Positions 22,064-30,809 are shown, counted from the stretch's first letter. The stretch is 64,000 bases of DNA from DASYPQ01 sp036006425 (GCA_036006425.1 DASYPQ010000002.1:1-64000), one strand, 5' to 3'. The notes: generated by a model not told the origin, from the letters alone. Translations and numbers: made by a program.

Positions 22064-22398
22064 TGCACGTCCGCAAGGGAGACATGGTCGTCGTCATCGC
22101 CGGCAACGACAAAGGCAAGCGCGGCACGATCCGCTCGGTCATTCGCGAAGCGAACCGCGTGATCGTCGAGGGGATCAACCTGCGCTGGAAGCACCGCAAG
22201 GCGAACCAGAAGAACCCGAAGGGCGAGCGCGTGCAGGTCGAGTGCTCGATCCACGCGAGCAACGTCATGCACCTCGATCCGAAGACCGACGCGCCGGTGC
22301 GCGGCCGGCCCGACGCCAAGCAGGCGGGAACGCGCGGCGCTCCGGCCAAGAAGCCCGCGAAGGCATCCAAGAAGAAGAAGGAGGCTGCTGCGAGCTGA
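22063..22398 (+). CDS. rplX: Ribosomal protein L24
   Basis: 50S assembly initiator, 111 aa. The KOW domain shows GDMVVVIAGNDKGKRGTI and NPKGERVQVECSIHASNVMHLDP. A Lys/Ala-rich C-terminal tail of ~30 residues follows, like the tails on L22 and L15. ATG at 22063 overlaps the L14 stop (ATGA) with AGGAGG upstream. Confidence 0.97.
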   Translation: MHVRKGDMVVVIAGNDKGKRGTIRSVIREANRVIVEGINLRWKHRKANQKNPKGERVQVECSIHASNVMHLDPKTDAPVRGRPDAKQAGTRGAPAKKPAKASKKKKEAAAS

Positions 22399-22432
22399 GC
22401 GCCACGCTCGCTCCGCCAAGCCCAACACCCCC

Positions 22433-23014
22433 ATGGCACGCCTCAAGGAACGTTATCGCAGCGAAGTGAAGCCGCGCCTCAAGGAGCGGTTCAAGATCGA
22501 GAACGACATGGCCGTCCCGCGCCTCATGAAGATCGTCGTCAACATGGGCGTCGGCTCGGCGGTGGAGAACAAGGGCCGGGTCGAGTCCGCCTCGAAGGAC
22601 CTGGCGCAGATCACCGGGCAACGCCCGATCATCCGCAAGGCGAAGAAGGCGATCTCGAGCTTCAAGCTGCGCGAGGGCATGCCGATCGGCTGCTCCGTGA
22701 CGCTGCGCGGCGACCGCATGTGGGAGTTCGCCGACCGGCTGCTCTCCATCGTCCTTCCGCGTATCCGCGACTTCCGCGGCGTGCGCGACAAGCTCGACGG
22801 CCGCGGGAACTACTCGCTCGGACTCTCCGAGCAGAGCGTCTTCCCCGAGATCGATTTCGACAAGCTGGAGGCCGCGCAAGGCATGGACGTCACGTTCGTT
22901 ACCACGGCGACCAGCGACGACCAGGGCTACTGGCTCCTCAAGGAGCTCGGCATGCCCTTCGTGACCAAGGAAACCTCGGGCCCGAAGGGCGCGGGGCAGG
23001 AAAGAAAGAGCTGA
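22433..23014 (+). CDS. rplE: Ribosomal protein L5
   Basis: 50S protein binding 5S rRNA, 193 aa. It has MKIVVNMGVGSA, ITGQRPIIRKAKKAISSFKLREGMPIGC, VLPRIRDFRGVRDKLDGRGNYSLGLSEQSVFPEI and FVTTATSDDQGYWLLKELGMPF. The ATG at 22433 follows a 34-nt gap after rplX. The C-terminal ~15 residues are lineage-specific. Confidence 0.98.
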   Translation: MARLKERYRSEVKPRLKERFKIENDMAVPRLMKIVVNMGVGSAVENKGRVESASKDLAQITGQRPIIRKAKKAISSFKLREGMPIGCSVTLRGDRMWEFADRLLSIVLPRIRDFRGVRDKLDGRGNYSLGLSEQSVFPEIDFDKLEAAQGMDVTFVTTATSDDQGYWLLKELGMPFVTKETSGPKGAGQERKS

Positions 23015-23020
23015 GCTGCC

Positions 23021-23206
23021 ATGGCAAAGACCACCTGGATCGTCAAGCAGCGCAGGAAGCCCAAGTTTTCGACGCGCGCGTACACGCGCTGCACGATGTG
23101 CGGACGCCAGCGCGCGGTGTACCGCAAGTTCGGCATCTGTCGGATCTGTCTGCGCAACGCCGCACACCGCGGCGAGATCCCCGGGATGCGCAAGGCGTCC
23201 TGGTAG
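23021..23206 (+). CDS. rpsN: Ribosomal protein S14, zinc-binding type
   Basis: 61-aa short S14 of the zinc-containing (C+) class, with CTMCG and CRICL forming the four-cysteine zinc site and the conserved RNAAHRGEIPGMRKASW ending. It sits between rplE and rpsH as in the spc operon. The Zn form implies growth under zinc sufficiency or a paralogue elsewhere. Confidence 0.98.
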   Translation: MAKTTWIVKQRRKPKFSTRAYTRCTMCGRQRAVYRKFGICRICLRNAAHRGEIPGMRKASW

Positions 23207-23228
23207 TCCGAGGAAAACGAGCCCGATC

Positions 23229-23624
23229 ATGATGACCGATCCGATCAGCGACATGTTGACGCGACTGCGCAACGCGAGCCGCATCCACAAGAAGCACGTC
23301 AAGATGCCCGCGTCCCGCATCAAGGTGGGCATCGCGCAGATCCTCAAGGAGGAAGGCTTCATCCACGACTACACCGTCGAGCCGGGGAAGCCCGCGAGCC
23401 AGCTCGCGATCCACATGAAGTACGGTCTCGACGGCGAGCTCGTGATCCGCAGCATCGAGCGCATCAGCAAGCCCGGCTGCCGCGTCTACGCCGGCGCGGA
23501 GGAGCTGAAGCCCGTGCTCCGCGGGATGGGGATCCAGATCCTCTCGACTCCGAAGGGCGTCCTCTCCGATCGCTCCGCCCGCCATCAGAAGATCGGCGGC
23601 GAGATCCTCTGCAAGGTGACCTGA
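23229..23624 (+). CDS. rpsH: Ribosomal protein S8
   Basis: 30S central-domain protein, 131 aa; in E. coli it represses the spc operon. It shows MTDPISDMLTRLRNA, KMPASRIKVGIAQILKEEGF and the C-terminal STPKGVLSDRSARHQKIGGEILCKV. There are two consecutive ATGs (23229, 23232); the second gives the conserved MTDPI start, and either could be used. Confidence 0.97.
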   Translation: MMTDPISDMLTRLRNASRIHKKHVKMPASRIKVGIAQILKEEGFIHDYTVEPGKPASQLAIHMKYGLDGELVIRSIERISKPGCRVYAGAEELKPVLRGMGIQILSTPKGVLSDRSARHQKIGGEILCKVT

Positions 23625-23627
23625 GCC

Positions 23628-24185
23628 ATGTCCCGCATCGGCAGACAACACATCCAGATCCCCGCCGGCGTCACGGTCGAGTGCAAAGCCGACCACAAGG
23701 TCTTCGTGAAGGGCCCGAAGGGTCAGCTCGAGATCGAGGTGCGCCCCGAGATCGATGTCGAAGTCGACAAGACCACCGTCAAGGTGCTCGCGAAGACCGC
23801 CGCCGAAGACCGCTTCGTGCGCGCCTGGCACGGCATGACGCGCGCGCTGATCCAGAACATGGTCGTCGGCGTCACGAAGGGCTACGAGAAGAAGCTCGAG
23901 ATCCAGGGCGTCGGCTGGAACGCCGCCGCGCAGGGGAACAAGGTCGTGCTCAACATCGGCTTCAACAAGCCGGTCACCGTCCCGATGCCCGTCGGCGTCC
24001 AGGTCGGCACCCCGAGCCCGACGAACATCGTCATCTTCGGCGCGGACAAGCAGAAGGTCGGCGACGTCGCCGCGTCGATCCGCAAGCGCCGTCCGCCCGA
24101 ACCCTACAAGGGCAAGGGCATCCGCTACGACGGCGAAGTCGTGCAACGCAAGGCCGGCAAGAGCTTCGGCGCGACCGCGTCCTAG
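23628..24185 (+). CDS. rplF: Ribosomal protein L6
   Basis: 50S stalk-base protein, 185 aa. It begins MSRIGRQHIQIPAGV and has FVRAWHGMTRALIQNMVVGVTKGYEKKLEIQGVGW and the rRNA-binding end RKRRPPEPYKGKGIRYDGE. It starts 3 nt after the rpsH stop, so the genes are coupled. Confidence 0.98.
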   Translation: MSRIGRQHIQIPAGVTVECKADHKVFVKGPKGQLEIEVRPEIDVEVDKTTVKVLAKTAAEDRFVRAWHGMTRALIQNMVVGVTKGYEKKLEIQGVGWNAAAQGNKVVLNIGFNKPVTVPMPVGVQVGTPSPTNIVIFGADKQKVGDVAASIRKRRPPEPYKGKGIRYDGEVVQRKAGKSFGATAS

Positions 24186-24214
24186 CACCCAACCCGCGAT
24201 TCGAATCGAAATCC

Positions 24215-24583
24215 ATGAGATCCACGCTGATCAAGAACGTCCGTCGCGAGCGCAGGGCACTGCGCGTGCGCTCGCAGTTGCGTCGCGTGTCGACGCTGCC
24301 GCGACTGTGCGTCTCGCGCTCGCTGAAGCACATCACCGCCCAGATCATCGACGACTCGAGCGGACGGACGCTGGTCCACGCGACGACGACGGCGAAGAGC
24401 CTCGCCGGCGATCTGGCCGGCAAGACGAAGACGCAGCGCGCCGCGCTCATCGGCGCCGACATCGCCAAGAAGGCGCTGGAAAAGGGCGTGAGCGAGGTCG
24501 TGTTCGACCGCGGCTTCGCGCGCTTCCACGGCCGCGTCAAGGCGCTGGCCGAAGCGGCCCGTGCGGGCGGACTGAAGTTCTAG
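24215..24583 (+). CDS. rplR: Ribosomal protein L18
   Basis: 50S protein binding 5S rRNA, 122 aa. It carries RRERRALRVRSQLR, PRLCVSRSLKHITAQIIDDSSG and the C-terminal VVFDRGFARFHGRVKALAEAARAGGLKF. ATG at 24215 gives the expected length. Confidence 0.97.
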   Translation: MRSTLIKNVRRERRALRVRSQLRRVSTLPRLCVSRSLKHITAQIIDDSSGRTLVHATTTAKSLAGDLAGKTKTQRAALIGADIAKKALEKGVSEVVFDRGFARFHGRVKALAEAARAGGLKF

Positions 24584-24610
24584 GCCAGGCACCCAGAAAA
24601 GATCCACGAC

Positions 24611-25123
24611 ATGAAGCAGCGCATTCGATTCCTGGACGGCATGGAGGTCGAGACCATCGACAACCTGGCCGAGTCCCTCGTCAAGGTGAACCGCTCCGCC
24701 GCGGTGGTGAAGGGCGGTCGGCGCTTCTCCTTCTCGGCGCTCTCGATCAGCGGGAACAAGTCCGGGATCGTGGGATACGGCTTCGGCAAGTCGCGCCAGG
24801 TCCCCGGCGCGATCGAGAAGGCCGCGCGCGACGCGCGCAAGCACCTGATGCGCGTCCCGCTGACGAACAGCGGCACGCTGCCTCACGAAGTCGAGGGCTT
24901 CTGGTGCGGCTCGAAGGTGCGCCTGCTCCCCGCCTCGCCCGGCACGGGCATCATCGCGTGCCCGTCCGTCCGCGCCGTCGCCGAGATGGCCGGCGTCCGC
25001 GACATCCTCACGAAGTCGTACGGCTCCACGAACCCGGTGAACCTGGTCAAGGCGACGTTGCACGCGCTGTCGCAGCTGCGGACGCCGGAGCAGGTCGCCG
25101 AGCTGCGCGCGGTGCGGGTCTGA
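24611..25123 (+). CDS. rpsE: Ribosomal protein S5
   Basis: 30S protein important for decoding fidelity, 170 aa. It carries VETIDNLAESLVKVNRSAAVVKGGRRFSF (spectinomycin-loop region), GYGFGKSRQVPGAIEKAARDARKHL and GVRDILTKSYGSTNPVNLVKAT. rplO follows directly. rpmD (L30), which usually lies between them, is absent. Confidence 0.98.
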   Translation: MKQRIRFLDGMEVETIDNLAESLVKVNRSAAVVKGGRRFSFSALSISGNKSGIVGYGFGKSRQVPGAIEKAARDARKHLMRVPLTNSGTLPHEVEGFWCGSKVRLLPASPGTGIIACPSVRAVAEMAGVRDILTKSYGSTNPVNLVKATLHALSQLRTPEQVAELRAVRV

Positions 25124-25154
25124 GGCTCAAGAGGAACACGAAGAGGACCACGCC

Positions 25155-25769
25155 ATGGACCTGAAGTCCGTCACGCAGAAAGGCCAGAAGTACGAGGGTC
25201 GCAAGCGCATCGCGCGCGGCCCCGGCAGCGGCCTCGGGAAGACCGCCGGTCGCGGTCACAAGGGCTGGGGCCAGCGCTCCGGCACGAGCCGCCGTCCGGG
25301 TTACGAAGGCGGCCAGATGCCGCTGTACCGGCGCGTTCCGAAGCGCGGGTTCACGAACGCCCGCTTCCGCACCGACTACACCGTCATCAACGTCGAGCTC
25401 CTCGAGAGCTTCGACGCCGGCTCGACGGTCGATCTCGAGAGCATCCTGGCGCGCGGCCTCGCCCGGAAGACGGCGCCGTTCTTCAAGGTTCTCGGCGACG
25501 GCAAGCTGACGCGCGCGCTCACCGTGCGCGCTCAGAAGTTCTCGAAGAGCGCCGTGGAGAAGATCAAGTCGGCGGGTGGCACGGCCATCGAGCTCGACGA
25601 GCAGGGACGCGTGCGCGAGGCCGCTCCCGAAGCGCCGCCGCCGAAGCCGAAGCGCGCGCCCGCTCCGAAAGAGGAGCCCAAGGCCGCGGATGCTGCCGCC
25701 GAGGAACCCAAGGCGAAGCCCGCGAAGAAGCCGAAGCCGCCGAAGGCGGACGGGGGAGCCAAGGGCTAG
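25155..25769 (+). CDS. rplO: Ribosomal protein L15 with Pro/Lys/Ala-rich tail
   Basis: 50S protein, 204 aa (usual ~145). The core has KRIARGPGSGLGKTAGRGHKGWGQRSG, YEGGQMPLYRRVPKRGF and the C-terminal LTVRAQKFSKSAVEKIKSAGGTAI. A ~45-residue Pro/Lys/Ala tail follows, like those on L22 and L24. secY starts 5 nt after its stop. Confidence 0.97.
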   Translation: MDLKSVTQKGQKYEGRKRIARGPGSGLGKTAGRGHKGWGQRSGTSRRPGYEGGQMPLYRRVPKRGFTNARFRTDYTVINVELLESFDAGSTVDLESILARGLARKTAPFFKVLGDGKLTRALTVRAQKFSKSAVEKIKSAGGTAIELDEQGRVREAAPEAPPPKPKRAPAPKEEPKAADAAAEEPKAKPAKKPKPPKADGGAKG

Positions 25770-25774
25770 TCGTC

Positions 25775-27100
25775 GTGAAGAACTCCTTCTTCCAGCTCTT
25801 CAAGATTCCGGAGACGAGACAGCGGATCCTGACCACGTTGGGTCTCCTGCTCGTCGAGCGCCTGGGTTTCCAGGTGCCGATCCCCGGGATGAGCCCCGAG
25901 TTCCTCACGTCGAACAAGGACCAAGGCTCCCTGTTCGGCCTGATGAGCGCCTTCTCCGGCGGCGCGATCGGTCAGACGACCATCTTCGCGCTCGGGATCA
26001 TGCCGTACATCTCGGCATCGATCATCTTCTCGATGCTCACGAAGATCTCGCCCGCCATCGAAGCCATCCAGAAGGAAGGCGCGGCGGGCCAGAAGAAGAT
26101 CAACCAGTGGACGCGTCTCGCGACCGTTCCCATCGCGCTGATCCAGGGACTGTTCATCTACACCGGCGTGTTCCGGATGCACCCCGAGATGATCACGGCC
26201 GACATGCGGTCGTCCGTCCTCGGGCTCGGCTTGATCGTCGTCCTCTCGCTGATCGCGGGCGCGATCGTCGTCATGTGGCTCGGCGAGCTGATCACCGAGT
26301 TCGGCGTCGGGAACGGCGCTTCGCTGATCATCATGGCCGGCATCGTGGCGCGGATCCCGCACGCGATGGTCGCGATCGCGGGCGAGGAGTTCTGGCACAC
26401 GATCCTGTTCCTCGCCGCCATCTGGGCCGTCACGGTCGTCGTGGTCGTCTACATCCACAAGGGCGCCCGGCGCGTGCCGATCCAGTACGCCCGTCTCACG
26501 CGCGGTCGGCGCGTGTACGGGGGACAGCGCCACTACCTTCCGCTCAAGATCAACATGGCCGGCGTCATGCCGATCGTGTTCGCGTCCGTGATCTTCATCC
26601 TGCCGGCGATCATCTTCGACTGGGTCGGGCTCGGGAGCATGAAGGAGATCTTCAGCACGCCGACCGGCTTCGTGCACGTCACGCTGTATGTCGCCCTGGT
26701 GTTCTTCTTCTGCTTCTTCTGGAACCGCCTGATGTTCCAGCCGACGGAGATCGCCGACAACCTGCGCGAGCACGGCTCGTTCATCCCCGGCATCCGCCCC
26801 GGCGCGAGGACCGCGGAGTATCTCTCGAACAGCCTCACCCGGATCACCCTCGCGGGAGCGGCGTTCCTGGCGCTGATCGCGATCGCGCCGGCGTTCGTCA
26901 CGTCGGGGACGAGCATCCCGCAGGACATGCGCTACTTCCTCGGCGGCACCTCGGTGCTGATCGTCGTCGGCGTCGCGCTCGAGCTCGTCGACCGGCTCAA
27001 CGCGCAGCTCGTGATGCGCAACTACGACGGCTTCATGAAGCAGTCGGGACCGGGCTGGACGCGCAGCGAAGCCAAAGAGACCGAGAAAGAGGAAGCCTGA
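25775..27100 (+). CDS. secY: Preprotein translocase channel SecY
   Basis: 441-aa inner-membrane protein-conducting channel, ten predicted membrane helices. It shows ERLGFQVPIPGM, FALGIMPYISASIIFSML (plug-adjacent helix), EFGVGNGASLIIMAGI and the cytosolic loop NLREHGSFIPGIRPG ahead of the last helices. The GTG start at 25775 gives the right N-terminus, 5 nt after the L15 stop. The C-terminus ends in a charged stretch. SecE and SecG are not in the window. Confidence 0.97.
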   Translation: MKNSFFQLFKIPETRQRILTTLGLLLVERLGFQVPIPGMSPEFLTSNKDQGSLFGLMSAFSGGAIGQTTIFALGIMPYISASIIFSMLTKISPAIEAIQKEGAAGQKKINQWTRLATVPIALIQGLFIYTGVFRMHPEMITADMRSSVLGLGLIVVLSLIAGAIVVMWLGELITEFGVGNGASLIIMAGIVARIPHAMVAIAGEEFWHTILFLAAIWAVTVVVVVYIHKGARRVPIQYARLTRGRRVYGGQRHYLPLKINMAGVMPIVFASVIFILPAIIFDWVGLGSMKEIFSTPTGFVHVTLYVALVFFFCFFWNRLMFQPTEIADNLREHGSFIPGIRPGARTAEYLSNSLTRITLAGAAFLALIAIAPAFVTSGTSIPQDMRYFLGGTSVLIVVGVALELVDRLNAQLVMRNYDGFMKQSGPGWTRSEAKETEKEEA

Positions 27101-27102
27101 GC

Positions 27103-27759
27103 ATGGTGCGCGTCGTGATCCTGCTCGGTCCGCCGGGCGCCGGGAAGGGGACGCAGGCCGCGCGCCTGTCGTCCGCGCTCGGATTGCCGCACGTCGCGAC
27201 GGGCGATCTCTTCCGCGAGAACCGCGAGAAGGGCACGCCGCTCGGGAAGCGCGCGCAGGAATTCATGGACAAGGGCAACCTCGTCCCCGACGACCTCGTG
27301 CTCGAGATGCTGTTCGACCGCGTCTCGCGCGCCGATTGCGCGCGCGGGTACCTGCTCGACGGCTTCCCGCGCACGCTGCCGCAGGCCGAGGCGCTCGAGA
27401 AGCGCCTGCCGCAGGGGACCAGCGTCCAGGCCGTGAATCTCGTCGTGCCGGACGCCTCGCTGCTCGAGCGGATCACCGGACGCCGCACCTGCAAGAGCTG
27501 CGGCAACGTCCACCACGTGAAGAGCGCGCGCCCGCGCGTCGAAGGCCAGTGCGACCGCTGCGGCGGCGCGCTCATCCAGCGCACGGACGACACCGAGAGC
27601 GTCTTCCGCGAGCGCCTCGCCGTGTACCGCCGTCAGACGCAGCCGCTCGAGGGCTTCTACCGCTCGCGCGGCGTCCTCGCGGAAGTCGCCGGCGATCGCG
27701 AGCCCGAGCGTGTCTTCGAGGCGCTGCTCCAGGTCGCTTCCGAGAAGGTGAAGGCCTGA
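27103..27759 (+). CDS. adk: Adenylate kinase
   Basis: 218 aa; interconverts ATP + AMP and 2 ADP. The P-loop GPPGAGKGTQ is at the N-terminus, with the AMP-binding GDLFRENREKGTPLG and GYLLDGFPRTLPQAE. The LID is of the long, zinc-binding type with two CxxC pairs (CKSC and CDRC). ATG at 27103 follows AGAGGA. The stop overlaps infA (ATGA). secY-adk-infA order is common in bacteria. Confidence 0.98.
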   Translation: MVRVVILLGPPGAGKGTQAARLSSALGLPHVATGDLFRENREKGTPLGKRAQEFMDKGNLVPDDLVLEMLFDRVSRADCARGYLLDGFPRTLPQAEALEKRLPQGTSVQAVNLVVPDASLLERITGRRTCKSCGNVHHVKSARPRVEGQCDRCGGALIQRTDDTESVFRERLAVYRRQTQPLEGFYRSRGVLAEVAGDREPERVFEALLQVASEKVKA

Positions 27760-28001
27760 TGCCCAAGGAGGAGCCGATCACCGTGGAAGCTCTCGTCACC
27801 GAAGCCCTGCCGAACGCGCGGTTCCGCGCGCGGTTGGAGTCCGGCCACGAGATCCTCGCTCACGTCAGCGGGAAGATGCGCATGCACTACATCCGCATCC
27901 TGCCGGGGGACAAGATCACGGTCGAGATGTCGCCCTACGACCTGACGAAGGGGCGGATCATCCTGCGCGGAGATCGACGCAAGAAGGAGAACGACAGATG
28001 A
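27759..28001 (+). CDS. infA: Translation initiation factor IF-1
   Basis: 80-aa S1/OB-fold factor occupying the A site during initiation. It carries VEALVTEALPNARFRARLESGHEILAHVSGKMRMHYIRILPGDKITVEMSPYDLTKGRI-type residues across positions 8-67, with a slightly longer N-terminus than the usual 72-aa form. ATG at 27759 overlaps the adk stop. Its TGA overlaps the rpmJ ATG. Confidence 0.97.
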   Translation: MPKEEPITVEALVTEALPNARFRARLESGHEILAHVSGKMRMHYIRILPGDKITVEMSPYDLTKGRIILRGDRRKKENDR

Positions 28002-28114
28002 AGGTTCGGAGCAGCATCCGGCGCATGTGCGAGAAGTGCAAGATCGTCCGCCGCCGGGGGATCGTCCGCGTGATCTGCAGCGACCCGCGCCACAAGCAGC
28101 GGCAGGGCGGCTGA
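27998..28114 (+). CDS. rpmJ: Ribosomal protein L36
   Basis: 38-aa zinc-ribbon 50S protein too short for most ORF callers. It reads MKVRSSIRRMCEKCK, then an Arg-rich strand, then ICSDPRHKQRQG. Zinc ligands are C11, C14, C27 and H32, i.e. the C+ form. ATG at 27998 overlaps the infA stop (ATGA). It occupies the standard infA-rpmJ-rpsM position. Confidence 0.97.
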   Translation: MKVRSSIRRMCEKCKIVRRRGIVRVICSDPRHKQRQGG

Positions 28115-28169
28115 GAGTCCGCACCAGCGAACACAGACCAAGAAGGAAGAGCCAGGAGGACAACAGAAG

Positions 28170-28553
28170 ATGCCGCGTGTCATCGGTGTGGATATCCCGC
28201 CCAACAAGCGCCTCGAGATCGCGCTGACCTACATCTACGGAGTGGGTCGCAATACGGCGGTCAAGGTGTGCGACAACCTCGGACTCGATCGCGGGATCAA
28301 GTCCCGTGACCTCACGGAAGAGCAGCTCGCGGCCGTCGCGACGCACCTCCAGAAGGAGTACGCCGTCGAAGGCCAGCTGCGGCGCCAGATCGCGGCCAAC
28401 ATCACACGGCTGCGCGACATCGGTTGCTACCGCGGCGCTCGCCACCGCCGCGGACTGCCCGTGCGCGGTCAGCGCACGCGCACGAACTCGCGCACGCGCA
28501 AGGGTCCGCGCAAGACCGTCGCAGGGAAGAAGTCCGTGAAGGGGATGAAGTAG
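28170..28553 (+). CDS. rpsM: Ribosomal protein S13
   Basis: 30S head protein making intersubunit bridges, 127 aa. It carries MPRVIGVDIPPNKRLEIALTYIYGVGR, RLRDIGCYRGARHRRGLPVRGQRTRTNSRTRKGPRKTVAGKK. An AGGAGG sits ahead of the ATG at 28170. It is the first gene of the alpha-operon block. Confidence 0.98.
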   Translation: MPRVIGVDIPPNKRLEIALTYIYGVGRNTAVKVCDNLGLDRGIKSRDLTEEQLAAVATHLQKEYAVEGQLRRQIAANITRLRDIGCYRGARHRRGLPVRGQRTRTNSRTRKGPRKTVAGKKSVKGMK

Positions 28554-28557
28554 CCAC

Positions 28558-29028
28558 ATGAGCGCCGAAACCGAGAAGCCCGAGAAGCCCGAAAAAGCCG
28601 AGAAGGCGAAGCCCGAGGGCGGCAAGCCCGAGGGAGCGAAGGAGGGTGCCGCGCCCGCGAAGGCCCGCAAGCTCCGTCGCGTCGATTCGCGCGGCGTCGT
28701 CCACGTCAAGGCGACCTTCAACAACACGCTGGTCACGATCACGACGAACCGCGGCGAAGTGCTGTGCCGCGGATCCGCCGGGACCGTAGGGTTCAAGGGC
28801 ACGCGCAAGAGCACGCCTTTCGCCGCGCAGCGCGCCGCCGAGCAGGCCGCCGCGCTCGCGATGCGTCACGGCCTCCGCGAGGTCGAGGTGAAGATCAAGG
28901 GCGCCGGCTCGGGCCGCGAATCGGCCGTGCGCGCGCTGTCGAACTCCGGGCTCAAGGTCCTCTCGATCGAGGACGTGACCCCGCTCCCGCACAACGGCTG
29001 CCGCGCGCGGAAGCGCCGGCGCGTCTAG
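28558..29028 (+). CDS. rpsK: Ribosomal protein S11 with Lys/Glu/Pro-rich N-terminal extension
   Basis: 30S platform protein, 156 aa (usual ~129). Residues 1-38 are a low-complexity Lys/Glu/Pro/Ala extension. The rest is normal S11: GVVHVKATFNNTLVTITTNRGEVLCRGSAG, FKGTRKSTPFAAQRAAEQAA, ending DVTPLPHNGCRARKRRRV. The ATG at 28558 begins 4 nt after rpsM. A later start would lie at an internal non-ATG, so the extension is probably real. Confidence 0.95.
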   Translation: MSAETEKPEKPEKAEKAKPEGGKPEGAKEGAAPAKARKLRRVDSRGVVHVKATFNNTLVTITTNRGEVLCRGSAGTVGFKGTRKSTPFAAQRAAEQAAALAMRHGLREVEVKIKGAGSGRESAVRALSNSGLKVLSIEDVTPLPHNGCRARKRRRV

Positions 29029-29078
29029 TCCTGTCCTCGAACACCGAACAGTCCCCGTAGAGAGCGCGAACACGAACG

Positions 29079-29705
29079 ATGTCCCGTCTGATCGACCACA
29101 AGTGCAAGCTGTGCCGCCGGGAGGGTATGAAGCTCTTCCTCAAGGGCCAGCGCTGCTTCACCGAGAAGTGCGCGGTCTCCCGCCGCGACTACCCGCCCGG
29201 AGTCCACGCGCAGAAGCGTGCGAAGGTCACCGAATACGGCGTGCGTCTGCGCGAGAAGCAGAAGCTCAAGCGCATCTACGGCGTCGCCGAACGGCAGTTC
29301 AAGCTCTACTTCCACGAGGCCGAACGCCTCAAGGGGAACACGGGCGAGAACCTGATGATGCTGCTCGAGCGCCGGCTCGACAACGTGGTCCTCGCGAGCG
29401 GCTTCGCGCTCTCGCGCAACCACGCGCGGCAGCTCATCAACCACGGCCACTTCCGCGTCAACGGGAAGAAGACCGACATCTGCAGCTACCAGGTGCGTCC
29501 GGGTGACGTGATCGCGCCGGGCACCGCCGAAGGGACGCGCAAGCGCGTCTCCGAGGCTCTCGAGGTGAACAAGTCGCAGCCGATCCCGGCCTGGATCCAG
29601 GTCGCCGGCGACGCGCTGACTTCCCAGGTCGTCGGCATCCCGCGCCGCGGCGACGTCCCGCACCCGATCCAGGAACAACTGATCATCGAACTCTGCTCGA
29701 AGTAG
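29079..29705 (+). CDS. rpsD: Ribosomal protein S4, zinc-binding type
   Basis: 30S assembly initiator, 208 aa. The N-terminus carries a zinc site (CKLC ... RCFTEKC), then RRDYPPGVHAQKRAKVTEYGVRLREKQKLKRIYGV and the S4 RNA-binding domain RLDNVVLASGFALSRNHARQLINHGHFRVNGKK. S4 is the alpha-operon repressor in E. coli. A 114-nt gap follows before rpoA. Confidence 0.98.
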   Translation: MSRLIDHKCKLCRREGMKLFLKGQRCFTEKCAVSRRDYPPGVHAQKRAKVTEYGVRLREKQKLKRIYGVAERQFKLYFHEAERLKGNTGENLMMLLERRLDNVVLASGFALSRNHARQLINHGHFRVNGKKTDICSYQVRPGDVIAPGTAEGTRKRVSEALEVNKSQPIPAWIQVAGDALTSQVVGIPRRGDVPHPIQEQLIIELCSK

Positions 29706-29819
29706 CGATCCCGTACGGGCTGAACACTGCCCGCGATCCACCGGTCCGGATGCCGGGGGAAGCGGTGCTGAAGAGAGCCTGGGGGGCGACATCGAGCCCA
29801 TATCCGGAGAAGAACGACC

Positions 29820-30809
29820 ATGAGAATCCGCTGGCGGAATTTCGAACTTCCGAGCCGTGTCCAACCCGACGCCGAGTCGCTGACTCCGACGTACGGGCGT
29901 TTCATCATCGAACCCTTCGAGCGCGGCTTCGGCCACACGATCGGCAACGGTCTGCGGCGCGTGCTGCTCTCCTCGATCGAGGGGACGGCCGTCGCGACCG
30001 TGAAGATCGAGGGCGCCTCGCACGAGTTCGACTCGCTCGAGGGCGTCTACGAGGACGTCACCGACATCATCCTGAACCTGAAGCGCCTGCGCGTTCAGTT
30101 CGAGGGCCAGAATGAGATCAACTGCCGCATCCGCCGCACGAACAAGGGACCGGTGACGGGAGCCGACATCCAGTGCGACGGCGACGCGCGCGTCGCGAAT
30201 GCCGACCTGCACATCGCCACCTTGACGAAGGATCGGCCGTTCAACGTCGACCTCGTGCTCAAGAAGGGACGCGGGTACGTGCCTTCGGAGGACAACCAGT
30301 CGGAGTACCAGGCGCTCGGCACGATCCCGGTCGACTCGATCTTCTCGCCGGTGCACCGCGTGCGCTACTCGATCGAGGCGACGCGCGTCGGCAAGCTGAC
30401 GAACTACGACCGCCTCGTGCTCGAGATCTGGACCGACGGCACGGTGACCCCCGAGCTCGCGCTCGTGGAGGCGGCGAAGATCTACCGCAAGCACTTGAAC
30501 CCCTTCGTGCTGTACGGCGCGAGCAGGGACGAGCGTCCGGTCGCCGAGGACCCGACGACCTCGGAGTACAACCAGCGCAACCGCCGCGCGTCGGAGCTCG
30601 CCGAGATCCTCGGTCAGCCGATCGCGGACCTCGAGCTCTCGGTGCGCGCGCGCAACTGCCTCGACAGCGCCAACCTGAGGACCCTCTCGGACCTCGTGCG
30701 GCTGTCGGAAGGCGAAGTGATGAACCTGAAGAACCTGGGCAAGACCAGCCTGACCGAGATCAAGGGCAAGCTCGCCGAGCGCGGACTGTCGCTCGGGATG
30801 CAGGTCTAG
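29820..30809 (+). CDS. rpoA: RNA polymerase alpha subunit
   Basis: 329 aa, normal length. The N-terminal dimerisation domain has EPFERGFGHTIGNGLRRVLLSSIEGTAV. The C-terminal DNA-binding domain (alpha-CTD) has IADLELSVRARNCLDSANLRTLSDLVRLSEGEVMNLKNLGKTSLTEIKGKLAERGLSLGM. GGAGAAG lies ahead of the ATG at 29820. The 114 nt between rpsD and rpoA hold no gene and could be a local leader. Confidence 0.98.
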   Translation: MRIRWRNFELPSRVQPDAESLTPTYGRFIIEPFERGFGHTIGNGLRRVLLSSIEGTAVATVKIEGASHEFDSLEGVYEDVTDIILNLKRLRVQFEGQNEINCRIRRTNKGPVTGADIQCDGDARVANADLHIATLTKDRPFNVDLVLKKGRGYVPSEDNQSEYQALGTIPVDSIFSPVHRVRYSIEATRVGKLTNYDRLVLEIWTDGTVTPELALVEAAKIYRKHLNPFVLYGASRDERPVAEDPTTSEYNQRNRRASELAEILGQPIADLELSVRARNCLDSANLRTLSDLVRLSEGEVMNLKNLGKTSLTEIKGKLAERGLSLGMQV

